Assembly: GCA_022843625.1 (NCBI GenBank)
Contig: JALHNH010000006.1
Location: 124,001 to 188,000 of the forward strand
Length of the DNA stretch: 64,000 nt
Direction of reading: 5' to 3'
Source: Bryobacter sp.
GTDB taxonomy: Bacteria; Acidobacteriota; Terriglobia; Bryobacterales; Bryobacteraceae
Shown piece after piece: positions 44,354 through 53,979 of this stretch; position 1 is the stretch's first letter; every line of letters starts with the position of its first letter. The notes under the pieces were generated by a model, which saw only the letters and a list, made by a program, of their open reading frames with translations, did no database searches and was not told the origin of the DNA. Position numbers and translations under genes: made by a program.

Positions 44354-45981
44354 TGAAGAAGTTCAAACGCTACGCATTCTGTTTGCCTTATCTGGCCCCG
44401 CACCTCGCGGGGCTTCTGTTTGTTACTGCGATCGGTCTTGCGTCAACCGCATTGAGCCTGGTACAGCCCTATCTTACGAAGCTCCTGATCGATGAAGCGC
44501 TGCTCAAGAAGGACACCGATTCGCTCTGGCAAATTGCCGGCCTCATGGTGGGGACCAGTTTAATTGCCTTCACATTCAATGTGGGTGCTGGTTATCTGTA
44601 CACGCGTATCTCGGCAAAGGTGCTGTTTGCAATGCGCAGTGATTTGCTGAAGCACCTACATGGGTTGTCGCCTCGGTTCTATTCGGAATGGAAGACGGGC
44701 GATGTTCTCTCACGGCTGAACAACGATATCAGCGAGATCCAGCGTGTGGTGGCCGACGCATTGCTGAGCGTTCTGGGCAATGTGGGCTTTCTGGTTGGGA
44801 GCGTGGTGATTCTGGTCGGTATGGATCTGAAGCTCTTCGCTGTGGGAGTTGCGGTATTGCCTGTCGCGATGTGGGTGGCATGGTGGTTCCGCAGCTTGCT
44901 GGTAGAGCGGGTTCGGGAGGTGCGCGAGAAGTCCGCCGATATCGGGAGCTTCCTGCTGAACACGTTGCTTGGGCACCGTGTCGTTACGGCCTTTGATGCG
45001 GTGGGCCGTGAGGGTGCATTGTTTTCCTCCCGCAATGATGGATATGTGAAGGCGCTTCTCAAGATGCAGTTGATCTCTTATAGCGGGTCTGGCCTGCCTG
45101 GGATGTTGCTGGCGCTCTCAACCGCAGCAGTGTTCTGGGTAGGTGGCAATCAGGTGATCGCAGGTACGATGACGGTGGGCACGCTGATCGCCTTTCTCGC
45201 TTATCACATGCGATTGATGACGCCGGTGCAGGCGCTGATGGGGCTCTATACAAATCTGGTGACGGCGCAGGTTTCACTCGAGCGCGTAGAGAAGCTCTTC
45301 TCAACTGCGCCTGAGGTGAGAGAAATGCCTGGGGCTCGTGGACTTGGAGTCGTCTCGGGAGCGGTTGAATTGAAGGGCGTCAGCTTTCGATATGCGCCAG
45401 AGAAGGCAGTGCTCGATCATGTGGACTGGAAGGTTGGAGCAGGACAAATTGGCCTCGTGCTCGGGCCGAGCGGGCGTGGCAAGAGTACCCTGGCAGATCT
45501 GCTGTTGCGCTTCTATGATCCTGCAGAGGGTGTGGTTATGCTCGATGGGGTCGACTTGCGTGAGTTGAAGCTGGAAGACTTGCGTCGTGAGATTTGTGTT
45601 GTGGAACAAACTCCGTGGTTGTTCCCCGTTAGTGTTGCCGAGAACCTGCGCTACGGCGACGGGAAAGCGACAGATGAGCAGCTTCATGCAGCACTAGCTA
45701 GCGTCGGACTGACTGAGGCTTTTCCGGATCTGAATGCCATGGTGGGTGAGCGCGGATTGGCTATTAGTGCCGGGCAGCGGCAGAGGCTTGCGATCGCACG
45801 GGCGTTATTGCGTAAGCCAAAGGTATTGGTGCTCGATGAGCCGACAGCGGCCCTCGACGAGGCCAGTGAAAGGCTGGTGACCGATGGCTTGCGCAAACAT
45901 CTTCCCGACACGACACTCATTGTGATTACACACCGCACCAAGCTGCGCGAGATTGCCGATACGATTTTGGACTTAGGGTAA
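44353..45981 (+). CDS. qhpF: ABC exporter QhpF
   Basis: A 542-aa half-transporter: six membrane helices (~residues 1-310) then an ATPase domain with Walker A GPSGRGKST (~371), Q-loop VVEQTPWLF, signature ISAGQRQRLAIARALL, Walker B VLVLDEPTAAL and switch His in VITHRTKL. In the qhp system this type of exporter moves the modified gamma subunit to the periplasm. No peptidase C39 domain is present, consistent with a separate protease (QhpE). The end is 5 bp before qhpE. Confidence 0.9.
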   Translation: MKKFKRYAFCLPYLAPHLAGLLFVTAIGLASTALSLVQPYLTKLLIDEALLKKDTDSLWQIAGLMVGTSLIAFTFNVGAGYLYTRISAKVLFAMRSDLLKHLHGLSPRFYSEWKTGDVLSRLNNDISEIQRVVADALLSVLGNVGFLVGSVVILVGMDLKLFAVGVAVLPVAMWVAWWFRSLLVERVREVREKSADIGSFLLNTLLGHRVVTAFDAVGREGALFSSRNDGYVKALLKMQLISYSGSGLPGMLLALSTAAVFWVGGNQVIAGTMTVGTLIAFLAYHMRLMTPVQALMGLYTNLVTAQVSLERVEKLFSTAPEVREMPGARGLGVVSGAVELKGVSFRYAPEKAVLDHVDWKVGAGQIGLVLGPSGRGKSTLADLLLRFYDPAEGVVMLDGVDLRELKLEDLRREICVVEQTPWLFPVSVAENLRYGDGKATDEQLHAALASVGLTEAFPDLNAMVGERGLAISAGQRQRLAIARALLRKPKVLVLDEPTAALDEASERLVTDGLRKHLPDTTLIVITHRTKLREIADTILDLG

Positions 45982-45986
45982 AGACG

Positions 45987-46646
45987 ATGCCAAAGGTAGC
46001 CATCCTCGATAGCGGTGTACACGTAGGGCATCCGCATGTGGGTGATGTCGTTGCCGGATTCAATGCCACTGGTATGGGTGCGGAGAATGATTGGCTCGAC
46101 AGAATCGGACACGGTACCGCAGTGGCTGGTGCGATTCGGAGTCTGGCGCCTGAGGCCGAATTGATGGCGGTAAAGATCTTTGAAGGCGGCTTGCGAACCA
46201 ACATCGACATCATTTTGCGTGGTATCGAATGGGCTCTCGATCAGGGTGCAGACTTGATCAATCTGAGCCTCGGAACCACGAATGAAGCTCATGCCGCGAG
46301 GCTTGGAGAGTGGGTGGCCAAGGGCAGCATTTGGGTGAGTGCGGCAACGGCATATCCGGGGATGCTCGATGGAGTGATCGCCATCGAACTGGATGCGACG
46401 CTTGAGCGAAATCAGATTCGGGTGGCGGGGCCGATGCGGTTTGCGGCGAGCCCTTATCCGCGCGAGATCCCGGGCGTGAGCCGCGAGAAGAACTTACAGG
46501 GGATCAGCTTTGCGGTGGCCAATGCTACGGGTTTGCTGGCTGCATCATGGGAAGCAATGGTGGCCTCCGATGCACTCAGTGCATGCGGTGTGCTGGCGAG
46601 TTACAATTCTGAGCCTCCGGAAGTGAAGCCTAATATGCAAGACTGA
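45987..46646 (+). CDS. qhpE: subtilisin-like leader peptidase QhpE
   Basis: A 219-aa cytoplasmic subtilase with Asp8 in AILDSGVHVGHPH, His42 in IGHGTAVAGAI and Ser174 in GISFAVANATG; no signal peptide or pro-domain, and shorter than secreted subtilases. QhpE cuts the leader from cross-linked QhpC. Its presence directly after qhpF completes the known maturation set except QhpG and the regulator QhpR. Confidence 0.9.
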   Translation: MPKVAILDSGVHVGHPHVGDVVAGFNATGMGAENDWLDRIGHGTAVAGAIRSLAPEAELMAVKIFEGGLRTNIDIILRGIEWALDQGADLINLSLGTTNEAHAARLGEWVAKGSIWVSAATAYPGMLDGVIAIELDATLERNQIRVAGPMRFAASPYPREIPGVSREKNLQGISFAVANATGLLAASWEAMVASDALSACGVLASYNSEPPEVKPNMQD

Positions 46647-46650
46647 TGCT

Positions 46651-47919
46651 ATGTCAAGGCTCAGCGAAACCGAGAGCATAGAACTAAATCGGACAATTCC
46701 TGTTGAAGAGCTTCGCCCCTTACTGGACCGGATCCTAAGCAGCCGGCATTTTGCCTCTGCCGGACGGAAGAAAAAGTTCCTCAGTGTAATCGCCGACTAT
46801 TACTTGAATGGTTGTGCCGACCAGTTGAATGAGTTTTGCTTGGCGAGTGAAGTTTTCGGCTTCGATAAGGACTATGACCCGGCAGCCAACGCTAGCGTCA
46901 GGGTTTGCGCACATGACGTCAGAAAGAGACTGAGAGAGTACTTCGAGCAGGAGGGTGCAGAGGAGAGGCTGTTAATGCAAATTCCTCCGGGTGCATACAA
47001 GCCTATCTTCCTGGAGCGCGTCGCCAGCCCTCCCTCCGCTCTACCGCCGCCAAAGCCGCAGGCATCTACTCACCGTCCCTGGCTAATTGGAGCAATTCTA
47101 CTTATTGTTTTAGTTGCACTCGGGAGTGTATTGTATTCCCAGCGTTCTGCGGTGGCCTCTGCACCGGTGCCGAGTGCTTTTTGGACCCCATTTTCAAAGG
47201 GTCAAGATGCGGTTTTGGTGGTTATGAGCAACCCGCCGCTGTTTCAATTTCTTTGGAACTCAGATCCTGTTCGGTCCAGACAGGATCTCATCCCATTGGG
47301 CAAAGACGCAATGGCTGCGATTGACCGGCAACTCGGCGCCAACTCCAATCGAACGCCCTACCTGGTGTTTTCGCCTGAAGACTATACAGGCATGGGCGAC
47401 GCGATGGGCTTGATGCATTTGACCCGCTTTTTCGCACGCGCTGGCAAAGAGATGCTGGTGAAGCAGAGCAAGACTGCAGGCACTGAGGATCTCAAGGCTC
47501 ACAATGTGGTGCTGGTTGGCGGCCCGCTCTCCAATGAGTGGGTACCACGATCAGAATCGCTGGACTTCGACCTCGGGGGGAATTATGTCGTGAACCGAAA
47601 TCCCGGTCCTGGCGAACAGAAAGAGTACCGATTGACGATAGATCCGGTTTCCGGGCAGCCAATGACAGACTGGGCTGTAATCACCGTGGCACCTGGCTTT
47701 GCTCCGGGGAGAGTTGTTATGGTGCTTGCGGGAATCCGCTCTGAAGGCACCCAGGCTGCAGCAGAGTTCATCACCGATCCCTGGCACTCAGATCTTTTGC
47801 AGCGCAAACTACAACCAAATTCTTCCAGCTTCTTTCAGGCCTTGCTGCGTGTCGATGTCAAGAAATGGCAGCCTGCTACCGTATCACTTGTTTCTGTTCA
47901 TCCGCTTAAGCTGCAATGA
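46651..47919 (+). CDS. membrane protein with N-terminal winged-helix-like domain
   Basis: A 422-aa protein. Residues ~15-122 match the DNA-binding-like module seen in many acidobacterial membrane regulators: RILSSRHFASAGRKKKFL, VFGFDKDYDPAANASVRV, HDVRKRLREYFEQEG and IPPGAYKPIF. One membrane helix follows (145-162) and then a ~260-residue outside domain with no recognised motif. It could be a CadC/ToxR-style one-component regulator sensing a periplasmic signal. It starts 4 bp after qhpE, so it may be co-transcribed with the qhp genes and control them in place of the AraC-type QhpR; this is inference. Confidence 0.65.
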   Translation: MSRLSETESIELNRTIPVEELRPLLDRILSSRHFASAGRKKKFLSVIADYYLNGCADQLNEFCLASEVFGFDKDYDPAANASVRVCAHDVRKRLREYFEQEGAEERLLMQIPPGAYKPIFLERVASPPSALPPPKPQASTHRPWLIGAILLIVLVALGSVLYSQRSAVASAPVPSAFWTPFSKGQDAVLVVMSNPPLFQFLWNSDPVRSRQDLIPLGKDAMAAIDRQLGANSNRTPYLVFSPEDYTGMGDAMGLMHLTRFFARAGKEMLVKQSKTAGTEDLKAHNVVLVGGPLSNEWVPRSESLDFDLGGNYVVNRNPGPGEQKEYRLTIDPVSGQPMTDWAVITVAPGFAPGRVVMVLAGIRSEGTQAAAEFITDPWHSDLLQRKLQPNSSSFFQALLRVDVKKWQPATVSLVSVHPLKLQ

Positions 47920-47942
47920 GATTCATGGGGGAGACGCTAGAC

Positions 47943-49115
47943 ATGACACCAACAAGACGAACGATTCTGGCTGCGGCAACGGCGGCTTCCTACTCGCGTA
48001 TTCTTGGCGCCAATGACCGGATCTCGCTAGGTTTTGTGGGAGTCGGTGAGAGGGGAAAATTTCTGCTGGGAAAATTTCTCAGTCAGAGCCAGGTGCAAGT
48101 GGGTGCGGTCTGCGACGTTTTCGACCAGCGAATTGCCGAGGCTCAGAAAATCTCATCGGGAGCACAGGCTTATCAGGATTACCGGCGCTTACTCGAACGA
48201 AAAGACCTCGACGGAGTTGTGATTGCAACCCCGGATCACTGGCATGCAGCAATTGCAATTGACGCGGCAAATGCTGGCAAGGACATCTATGTTGAGAAGC
48301 CGTTAACTCTGCGGATCGAGGAAGGGCTTCCGATCGTGAAGGCGGTGCGGCTGAATCATCGCATCTGTCAGGTAGGGATGCAACGGCGTTCGGCACCACA
48401 GATTATCGAGGCCAAGACGAAACTTGTTCCCCGGTTGGGCAAAATCTTGCGCGCGAGAACCTGGTGGAACGGCAATACTGCGCATTTGCGAAGAGCACCA
48501 GAATCATGGCGAACGAAACCGGAGGGCCTCGATTGGGGCCGATTCCTGGGGCCTGCCGCCTGGCGCGAGTGGGACCCGCAACAGTTCTTCAACTTCCGTG
48601 CCTATCTGGATTTCGGGGGTGGCATGATCACCGATCTGTTTACGCACTTTATCGATGCGGCACACATGCTGATCGGGGAGGATATCCCACATAGCGGTTC
48701 GGCTGCGGGGGGTGTCTTCCATTACAAGGATGGGCGGACGGCGCCAGACACGATTCATGCTTTGCTTAGTTATCCGGGTGGATGGAACGCCACCTACGAA
48801 GGGATGCTTGCGCCCGGGGCGGACGGTGCCGGGCTTGAGATTGCCGGCGTTGAAGGACGTCTGATCGTAGGCCGGGTTGTCGAGTTTATTCCCCGTGAGG
48901 GTGGCGGGAAGCCCGAGTCTGTCACCTCAGGCGCAGACCAGGTGATGCCGCACGTGATCAACTTTCTGGATTGCATGCGGTCACGAAAGCTGCCGAATGG
49001 GGATGTGCTGATCGGGCATCGTTCCGCGCAGGCATCGCATCTTGCAACACAAGCCTACATGCAGAAGCGGCAGATCGATTTTGACCCGGTGGCAGAAAGA
49101 GTCTTGCGCCCTTAA
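47943..49115 (+). CDS. Gfo/Idh/MocA-family oxidoreductase, exported
   Basis: A ~390-aa NAD(P)-dependent dehydrogenase with a Tat-type start (MTPTRRTILAAATAASYSRILG). The Rossmann fold (LGFVGVGERGKFLLGKF), GVVIATPDHWHAAIAI and the catalytic-Lys motif YVEKPLTL are in place, and the C-terminal domain ends HRSAQASHLATQAYM. Members oxidise or epimerise sugars and cyclitols with bound NAD(P). A GGGGGAGA ribosome site precedes ATG 47943; an earlier ATG (47916) overlaps the upstream stop. It lies upstream of the large receptor gene and 3.6 kb from a second family member. Confidence 0.9.
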   Translation: MTPTRRTILAAATAASYSRILGANDRISLGFVGVGERGKFLLGKFLSQSQVQVGAVCDVFDQRIAEAQKISSGAQAYQDYRRLLERKDLDGVVIATPDHWHAAIAIDAANAGKDIYVEKPLTLRIEEGLPIVKAVRLNHRICQVGMQRRSAPQIIEAKTKLVPRLGKILRARTWWNGNTAHLRRAPESWRTKPEGLDWGRFLGPAAWREWDPQQFFNFRAYLDFGGGMITDLFTHFIDAAHMLIGEDIPHSGSAAGGVFHYKDGRTAPDTIHALLSYPGGWNATYEGMLAPGADGAGLEIAGVEGRLIVGRVVEFIPREGGGKPESVTSGADQVMPHVINFLDCMRSRKLPNGDVLIGHRSAQASHLATQAYMQKRQIDFDPVAERVLRP

Positions 49116-49125
49116 GGGCTTGACT

Positions 49126-49161
49126 TAACTGTTAACGTAACTGTTACTTAGGCTAAGCCTA
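49126..49161 (+). promoter_or_regulatory. repeat-rich promoter region of the second TonB receptor
   Basis: In the 159 bp before the receptor gene, the 9-mer TAACTGTTA occurs twice (49126-49134, 49138-49146) 12 bp apart, directly followed by the palindrome TAGGCTAAGCCTA (49149-49161). A TTGACT overlaps the left end. The arrangement looks like a regulator-binding site over a promoter, but no TATAAT-like box is clear. Confidence 0.35.
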
Positions 49162-49274
49162 TGAAAACAATCATCCGCTCTGATTCTTCATCATAACTTC
49201 AAGTCTCTTGCCACTTTGCGTCCTTAAGAGGATACTAGGGCACGATCCATCTGGATCTTTTAAAGGAGTCTGAT

Positions 49275-52200
49275 ATGAGTGCGTTTGGTCGAACGAGTTC
49301 AGTACTTTTTCTGGTAGCTTCTTTCGCGGCACGTCTGGCGGCTCAGGGCCTGACGGGTCAAATCTCGGGTACGATTGCCGATCCAACAGCGGCAGGTGTT
49401 CCGGCAGCGACGATTGAAATCCGCAACACAGAGACAGGGCAAGTGCGCAAAGCCAACAGTGACGCTTTCGGCGGCTTTATTGTCACTGAGCTTCGCCCAG
49501 GCATCTATAACCTAAAGGTGGCTGCATCGGGCTTCACGACTTTTGAGCAAACTGGTGTCGTCCTCACCGCTACCGAACGGCTCGTGCTTCGAACGATTAC
49601 ACTCAGGATCGGAGACGTAACCCAGACGACTACGGTGGTGGCCGATGGGGTCCGGGTGCAGACGCAGAGCGGAGAGCGATCCGGGTTGATTACCGCAAAA
49701 CAACTACAAGAGGTGCCGCTGAAGGGTCGCGATTATGCCGGCATGCTACGTCTGCTTCCTGGCGTCAATGACACCGCAGACCGAGAGGCCCCGCGAAGCT
49801 TTGGCTTCCGCAACGTCGCTGCCAACGGCGGGCGAAGCACATCGGTGAGCGCGTCCCTCGATGGCGTCTCCCAGATGGACACGGGCAACCAGTTCTGGCC
49901 CCTCTTTACGCCACCGGTTGAAGCGATCGCTGAAGTGAAGGTGCTGCTGACAAACTATCAGGCCGAGTACGGGCGCACCACCACCGGCATCCATGTCGTC
50001 ACCAAAAACGGCACCCGTGATTTTCATGGTGGTGCCTACTATTTCAAGCGCAATGAAGCCTTGAATGCCAATGAGTTTTTCAATAACCAGCTTGGCGTGA
50101 AACGCCAGCGCTACCGTTACGATAACCCCGGCTACTTTCTGGGCGGCCCGGTGTTGATCCCAGGGTTGGTGACCAAACGCGACAAACTCTTTTTCTTCTG
50201 GGCGCAGGAGTTTTTCCCACGCAAAACGCCCGGCGGCATCCGGCGGATTACATTTCCCACCGCAATGGAGCGTCAGGGGAATTTCTCACAAACGCTGGAT
50301 ACGAACGGCACAGTAATTCCGATTCTCGATCCGCTCAACAATCGCCAGCCCATCCCCGGCAATATTGTCCCGGCCAGCCGTATTGACAGGCGTGGCCAGG
50401 CGCTTTTGAACTTCTTCCCGTTGCCCAACACCCAGGACCCACAACGGCTGCTGAACTACGTGTTCGATCTTCCTGTCGATAATCCTTACCGGAATGAAGT
50501 ACTTCGCGTGGACTATAACATCAGCTCGAAAGCCAACTTCTACTCTCGCGGACTTTACAACAGCATGTCGCAATCCGGCGACGCGTGCTGTCTTTCCGGC
50601 ATCAGCTTTCCTCACATGCCACTCGACTACAAGTTTCCGGGCAAAGGAATCGTCGCTTCCCTCACCTACACCTTCAGCCCCACACTCGTAAATGAATTCA
50701 GCGCTGGCCTGAGCCGGGCCGATCAGAGTCTGGTAATCCCGCAGGATTCGCTGGACCGCAATAACCGGAATAAACTGAACCTTGGACTGCCGCAGTTCTT
50801 CCCACAGGCCAACCCGCTGGAATTGGTGCCGAATGCGACCTTCGGCGGCGTGCCCAACGCGCCATCCATCAGCCTTGAAAGCCGCTTCCCATTCTTTGGT
50901 ACCCAAAGCATTTGGAACATCACCGACAACCTTTCCAAGATCCGGGGCAAACACCACTTCAAGGCCGGCTTCTATCTTGAGAAAGTGGCGCGAAACGCCG
51001 CACGGAGCAGCGTCTTCAATGGCACTTACGATTTTGGCCGCAACATCTTAAACCCCTTCGACACAAATTTCGCCTTCTCAAATGCGCTGATGGGTACCGT
51101 GAACAGCTATACCGAATCAGACCGGCATCCCAAGGCCAATGCGCGTTACAACAACTTCGAGTGGTATGTACAGGACACCTGGCGGGTGAACAAGAGACTT
51201 ACTCTAGATGTGGGTGTGCGCTTTTACCGGTCCATTCCCACCTTCACCGACGGCAACCAACTAGCCGGATTCTTCGTTCAGGATTTTGACCCGGCGAAGG
51301 CCCCGCAGTTGATCGCGCCCTACCGCGCGACACCTACCAGCCCAAGGCTGGGACGCAATCCCGTCACCGGTGAGATTGTTCCGGAAGTCAAGATCGGCAC
51401 CTTCGTTCCAGGCTCAGGCAACATTATCAACGGCATGCGGGTTCTCAACGGAGTAGCCATCGCCTCGCCGGGAATCAAGGTTGCGCCGCGTTTCGGATTC
51501 GCCTGGGATGTCTTTGGCAATGGCAAGACGGCGGTGCGTGGCGGCTTTGGTATGTTCTTCAGCCGCATTGCCGACGACAACGTGATGGGCTGGACAGAAC
51601 AGCGGCCGCTAGTGAACACCTCCACCGCCAACTACACCACCATTCGAGATCTCCTGAGCACTCCGCTCAGCGATAGCCCCGCTGCTGTCTCTGGCCTTGA
51701 GGCTTCCAAGCACCTGCCATCCACCTATAACTGGAGCTTTGGAGTGCAGCAGGACATCGGCTTTGGCACCGTTGTCGATGTAGCCTACGTCGGTTCTGTG
51801 GCGCGGCACCTCCTGCATAGCAGGAATCTAAACGCTACCCCATACGGGACCAATTACCTGCCGTCTTCGGCAGACAGCACATCTCCGGGAAGACCGCTTC
51901 CGGTGAATTTCCTGCGGCCTTATCGCGGTTACGGCGACATCAACTATCGCGAGCTCGCCGGATCGTCCAACTATCATTCTCTACAGGCGCAGGCCAACCG
52001 GCGCTTCACTCGCAGCCTGATTTTTGGGGCCACATGGACATGGTCGAAAATGATGAATTTCTCGGACGAAGACTTCGGCTCGGTGAATCCGCTTCTGGAT
52101 TACCGCCGGTGGAATTACGGTAAGAGTGGATTCGACCGCACGCACAATGTGACGGCGAACTTCCTCTACGATCTGCCTAAGTTCAGCAGCAGTTGGAACA

Positions 52201-52712
52201 ACGCCTTCAGCCGCACTGCCTTTGACGGCTGGCAACTGGGTGGTGTCGCTTTGTTCTTAAGTGGAGCACCCACAGGCATCGGCGTTAGCTTTGTACAAAA
52301 CGTCGACCTTACTGGAAGCAATGTGACCGACGCACGGGTCAACCTCACTGGCAACCCTAACCTGTCCTTCGGCGACCGTGATCCCATGCGTTTCTTTGAC
52401 ACCAGCGTCGTGCAACAACCAAGCCTGGCGAGCCTTGGCATCGGCAATGCCCCGAAAGACGCCATCCGTGGCCCCGGCCTCAACAACTTCGATCTCTCGT
52501 TGTACAAGAACTTCGCCTGGGGGTCTAACGAGTCCCGGAAAATACAGTTCCGCTTCGAGACCTATAACGCGTTCAACCATTCGCAATTCAACGCAATCGA
52601 CACCGGCAGCCGTTGGGATGCACAGGGCCGCCAGGTGAACCAGCGCTTTGGACAGGCGATCGGATCAGCTGCGGCACGCCGCATCCAGATCGGACTGAAG
52701 TTCTCTTTCTAG
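49275..52712 (+). CDS. large Oar-like TonB-dependent receptor
   Basis: A 1145-aa outer-membrane protein with AAAGGAG before ATG 49275. Signal peptide MSAFGRTSSVLFLVASFAARLAAQ; regulatory beta-sandwich at ~25-110 (GQISGTIADPTAAGVPAATIEI ... LRPGIYNLKVAASGF); plug at ~130-240 (VPLKGRDYAGMLRLLPGV, HVVTKNGTRDFHGGAYYF); barrel to the terminal Phe (IQIGLKFSF). It shares architecture with the 3.7-6.8 kb receptor but differs in sequence. Flanked by Gfo/Idh/MocA genes, so the ligand may be a sugar or glycan. Confidence 0.9.
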   Translation: MSAFGRTSSVLFLVASFAARLAAQGLTGQISGTIADPTAAGVPAATIEIRNTETGQVRKANSDAFGGFIVTELRPGIYNLKVAASGFTTFEQTGVVLTATERLVLRTITLRIGDVTQTTTVVADGVRVQTQSGERSGLITAKQLQEVPLKGRDYAGMLRLLPGVNDTADREAPRSFGFRNVAANGGRSTSVSASLDGVSQMDTGNQFWPLFTPPVEAIAEVKVLLTNYQAEYGRTTTGIHVVTKNGTRDFHGGAYYFKRNEALNANEFFNNQLGVKRQRYRYDNPGYFLGGPVLIPGLVTKRDKLFFFWAQEFFPRKTPGGIRRITFPTAMERQGNFSQTLDTNGTVIPILDPLNNRQPIPGNIVPASRIDRRGQALLNFFPLPNTQDPQRLLNYVFDLPVDNPYRNEVLRVDYNISSKANFYSRGLYNSMSQSGDACCLSGISFPHMPLDYKFPGKGIVASLTYTFSPTLVNEFSAGLSRADQSLVIPQDSLDRNNRNKLNLGLPQFFPQANPLELVPNATFGGVPNAPSISLESRFPFFGTQSIWNITDNLSKIRGKHHFKAGFYLEKVARNAARSSVFNGTYDFGRNILNPFDTNFAFSNALMGTVNSYTESDRHPKANARYNNFEWYVQDTWRVNKRLTLDVGVRFYRSIPTFTDGNQLAGFFVQDFDPAKAPQLIAPYRATPTSPRLGRNPVTGEIVPEVKIGTFVPGSGNIINGMRVLNGVAIASPGIKVAPRFGFAWDVFGNGKTAVRGGFGMFFSRIADDNVMGWTEQRPLVNTSTANYTTIRDLLSTPLSDSPAAVSGLEASKHLPSTYNWSFGVQQDIGFGTVVDVAYVGSVARHLLHSRNLNATPYGTNYLPSSADSTSPGRPLPVNFLRPYRGYGDINYRELAGSSNYHSLQAQANRRFTRSLIFGATWTWSKMMNFSDEDFGSVNPLLDYRRWNYGKSGFDRTHNVTANFLYDLPKFSSSWNNAFSRTAFDGWQLGGVALFLSGAPTGIGVSFVQNVDLTGSNVTDARVNLTGNPNLSFGDRDPMRFFDTSVVQQPSLASLGIGNAPKDAIRGPGLNNFDLSLYKNFAWGSNESRKIQFRFETYNAFNHSQFNAIDTGSRWDAQGRQVNQRFGQAIGSAAARRIQIGLKFSF

Positions 52713-52725
52713 AAGAGGTGTGAGA

Positions 52726-53979
52726 ATGAATGTCATGAAGAGCGTCCAGCGCCGGAGTTTCCTCAAATCCGTGGCTTTCCCATTCGTTGCAGCGTCCACG
52801 GTTCGCGGAGCCAACGACCGAGTTCAGATCGGCTTCATCGGGGTCGGCCGCCGAGCCCGCTGGCTGCTGCGAAAAGAGACCTTTGGCAGCAATGCGTCTG
52901 TAGTAGCCATGGCCGATATCAATCCTGCAGTCTTGGCCGAGACTTTGCGATATCAGCCGGCTGACCAGCTCTGGCGGCCGTACCACGACTACCGCCGCAT
53001 GATTGAGAACGAAAAACTGGACGCCGTTTTCGTCGAAACCCCAACCCACGCTCGCGCCCTGATCTGCATGCACGCGATGCAGGCCGGTCTTGACGTCTAT
53101 GCCGAAAAGCCCCTCAGCCTTACCGTTCAGGAGGGCCAGGTTCTTACCAAGGCCGCCCGGCACTACCGGCGCATCTTTCAAGTGGGAACTCAGCAACGCT
53201 CCATTCCGATCAACATCTTCGCCAGCCGTCTGGTTGAGACGGGCAAGATCGGCCAAATCCGTAAAGTTGTTGTCTGTAATTTTCTTGCGCCCGAACGCTG
53301 GACGCCCAAGCCTGAGCAGCCCAAGCCGGCAGGCCTCGACTGGGACCAGTGGTGCAACCAGACAGAGCTGAGACCTTATAACTCAAAACTGCTGAACGGC
53401 TGGCATAACTACTGGGACTACGATGCCGGCGGCCAATCCTGGGGCGTTACTGGTTGGGGCACACACTCGCTCGATCAGGTTCAGGATGCACTTGGAACTT
53501 CTCTCACCGGGCCTGTAAAGCTCATCCTCGGGGAAGCGAGCAAGGTCACACTGGTCTATGCGAGTGGTACCGAAGTCTCGCTTGAGCAGCCCATCATCGA
53601 CGATCACCAACAACTTGGGGCTATCTTTCAGGGAACCAAAGGTGAGATCCAGATCTTGCGCGGTGACTTCAAGACGAACTTGCCTGAGCTCAGGCAGGGC
53701 GCACCGGACCCAACGAAGGAAGGGCCCGGGGAAAGTACGCCACACGTTCTCAACTTCATCGATTGCATTCGCTCGCGGCAATTGCCAAACGCCGACGTCG
53801 AGATCGGCCACAGGTCGACCGTTGTCTGCCAGTTGATCACCATCCTGCGCGATGTTGGCCGCGCTTCGCTAGCCTGGGATCCCAAGATTGAAAAGTTTCA
53901 CGGCCCAGGTGCCGACGAAGCAAACGCGCACCTCAGCAGACCCCGCCGTAAAGGCTACGAACTCCCATCCTTTGGCTAG
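52726..53979 (+). CDS. Gfo/Idh/MocA-family oxidoreductase, exported
   Basis: A 417-aa family member with a Tat-like start (SVQRRSFLKSVAFPFVAAS). IGFIGVGRRARWLLRKE is the Rossmann motif, VETPTHARALICM and YAEKPLSLTV (catalytic Lys) follow, then the substrate domain with WGTHSLDQVQDALG and EIGHRSTVVCQL. AGAGG precedes ATG 52726. It lies 13 bp after the receptor gene and is probably in the same transcript. Its stop codon shares a CTAG with the convergent FAD oxidoreductase gene. Confidence 0.9.
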   Translation: MNVMKSVQRRSFLKSVAFPFVAASTVRGANDRVQIGFIGVGRRARWLLRKETFGSNASVVAMADINPAVLAETLRYQPADQLWRPYHDYRRMIENEKLDAVFVETPTHARALICMHAMQAGLDVYAEKPLSLTVQEGQVLTKAARHYRRIFQVGTQQRSIPINIFASRLVETGKIGQIRKVVVCNFLAPERWTPKPEQPKPAGLDWDQWCNQTELRPYNSKLLNGWHNYWDYDAGGQSWGVTGWGTHSLDQVQDALGTSLTGPVKLILGEASKVTLVYASGTEVSLEQPIIDDHQQLGAIFQGTKGEIQILRGDFKTNLPELRQGAPDPTKEGPGESTPHVLNFIDCIRSRQLPNADVEIGHRSTVVCQLITILRDVGRASLAWDPKIEKFHGPGADEANAHLSRPRRKGYELPSFG

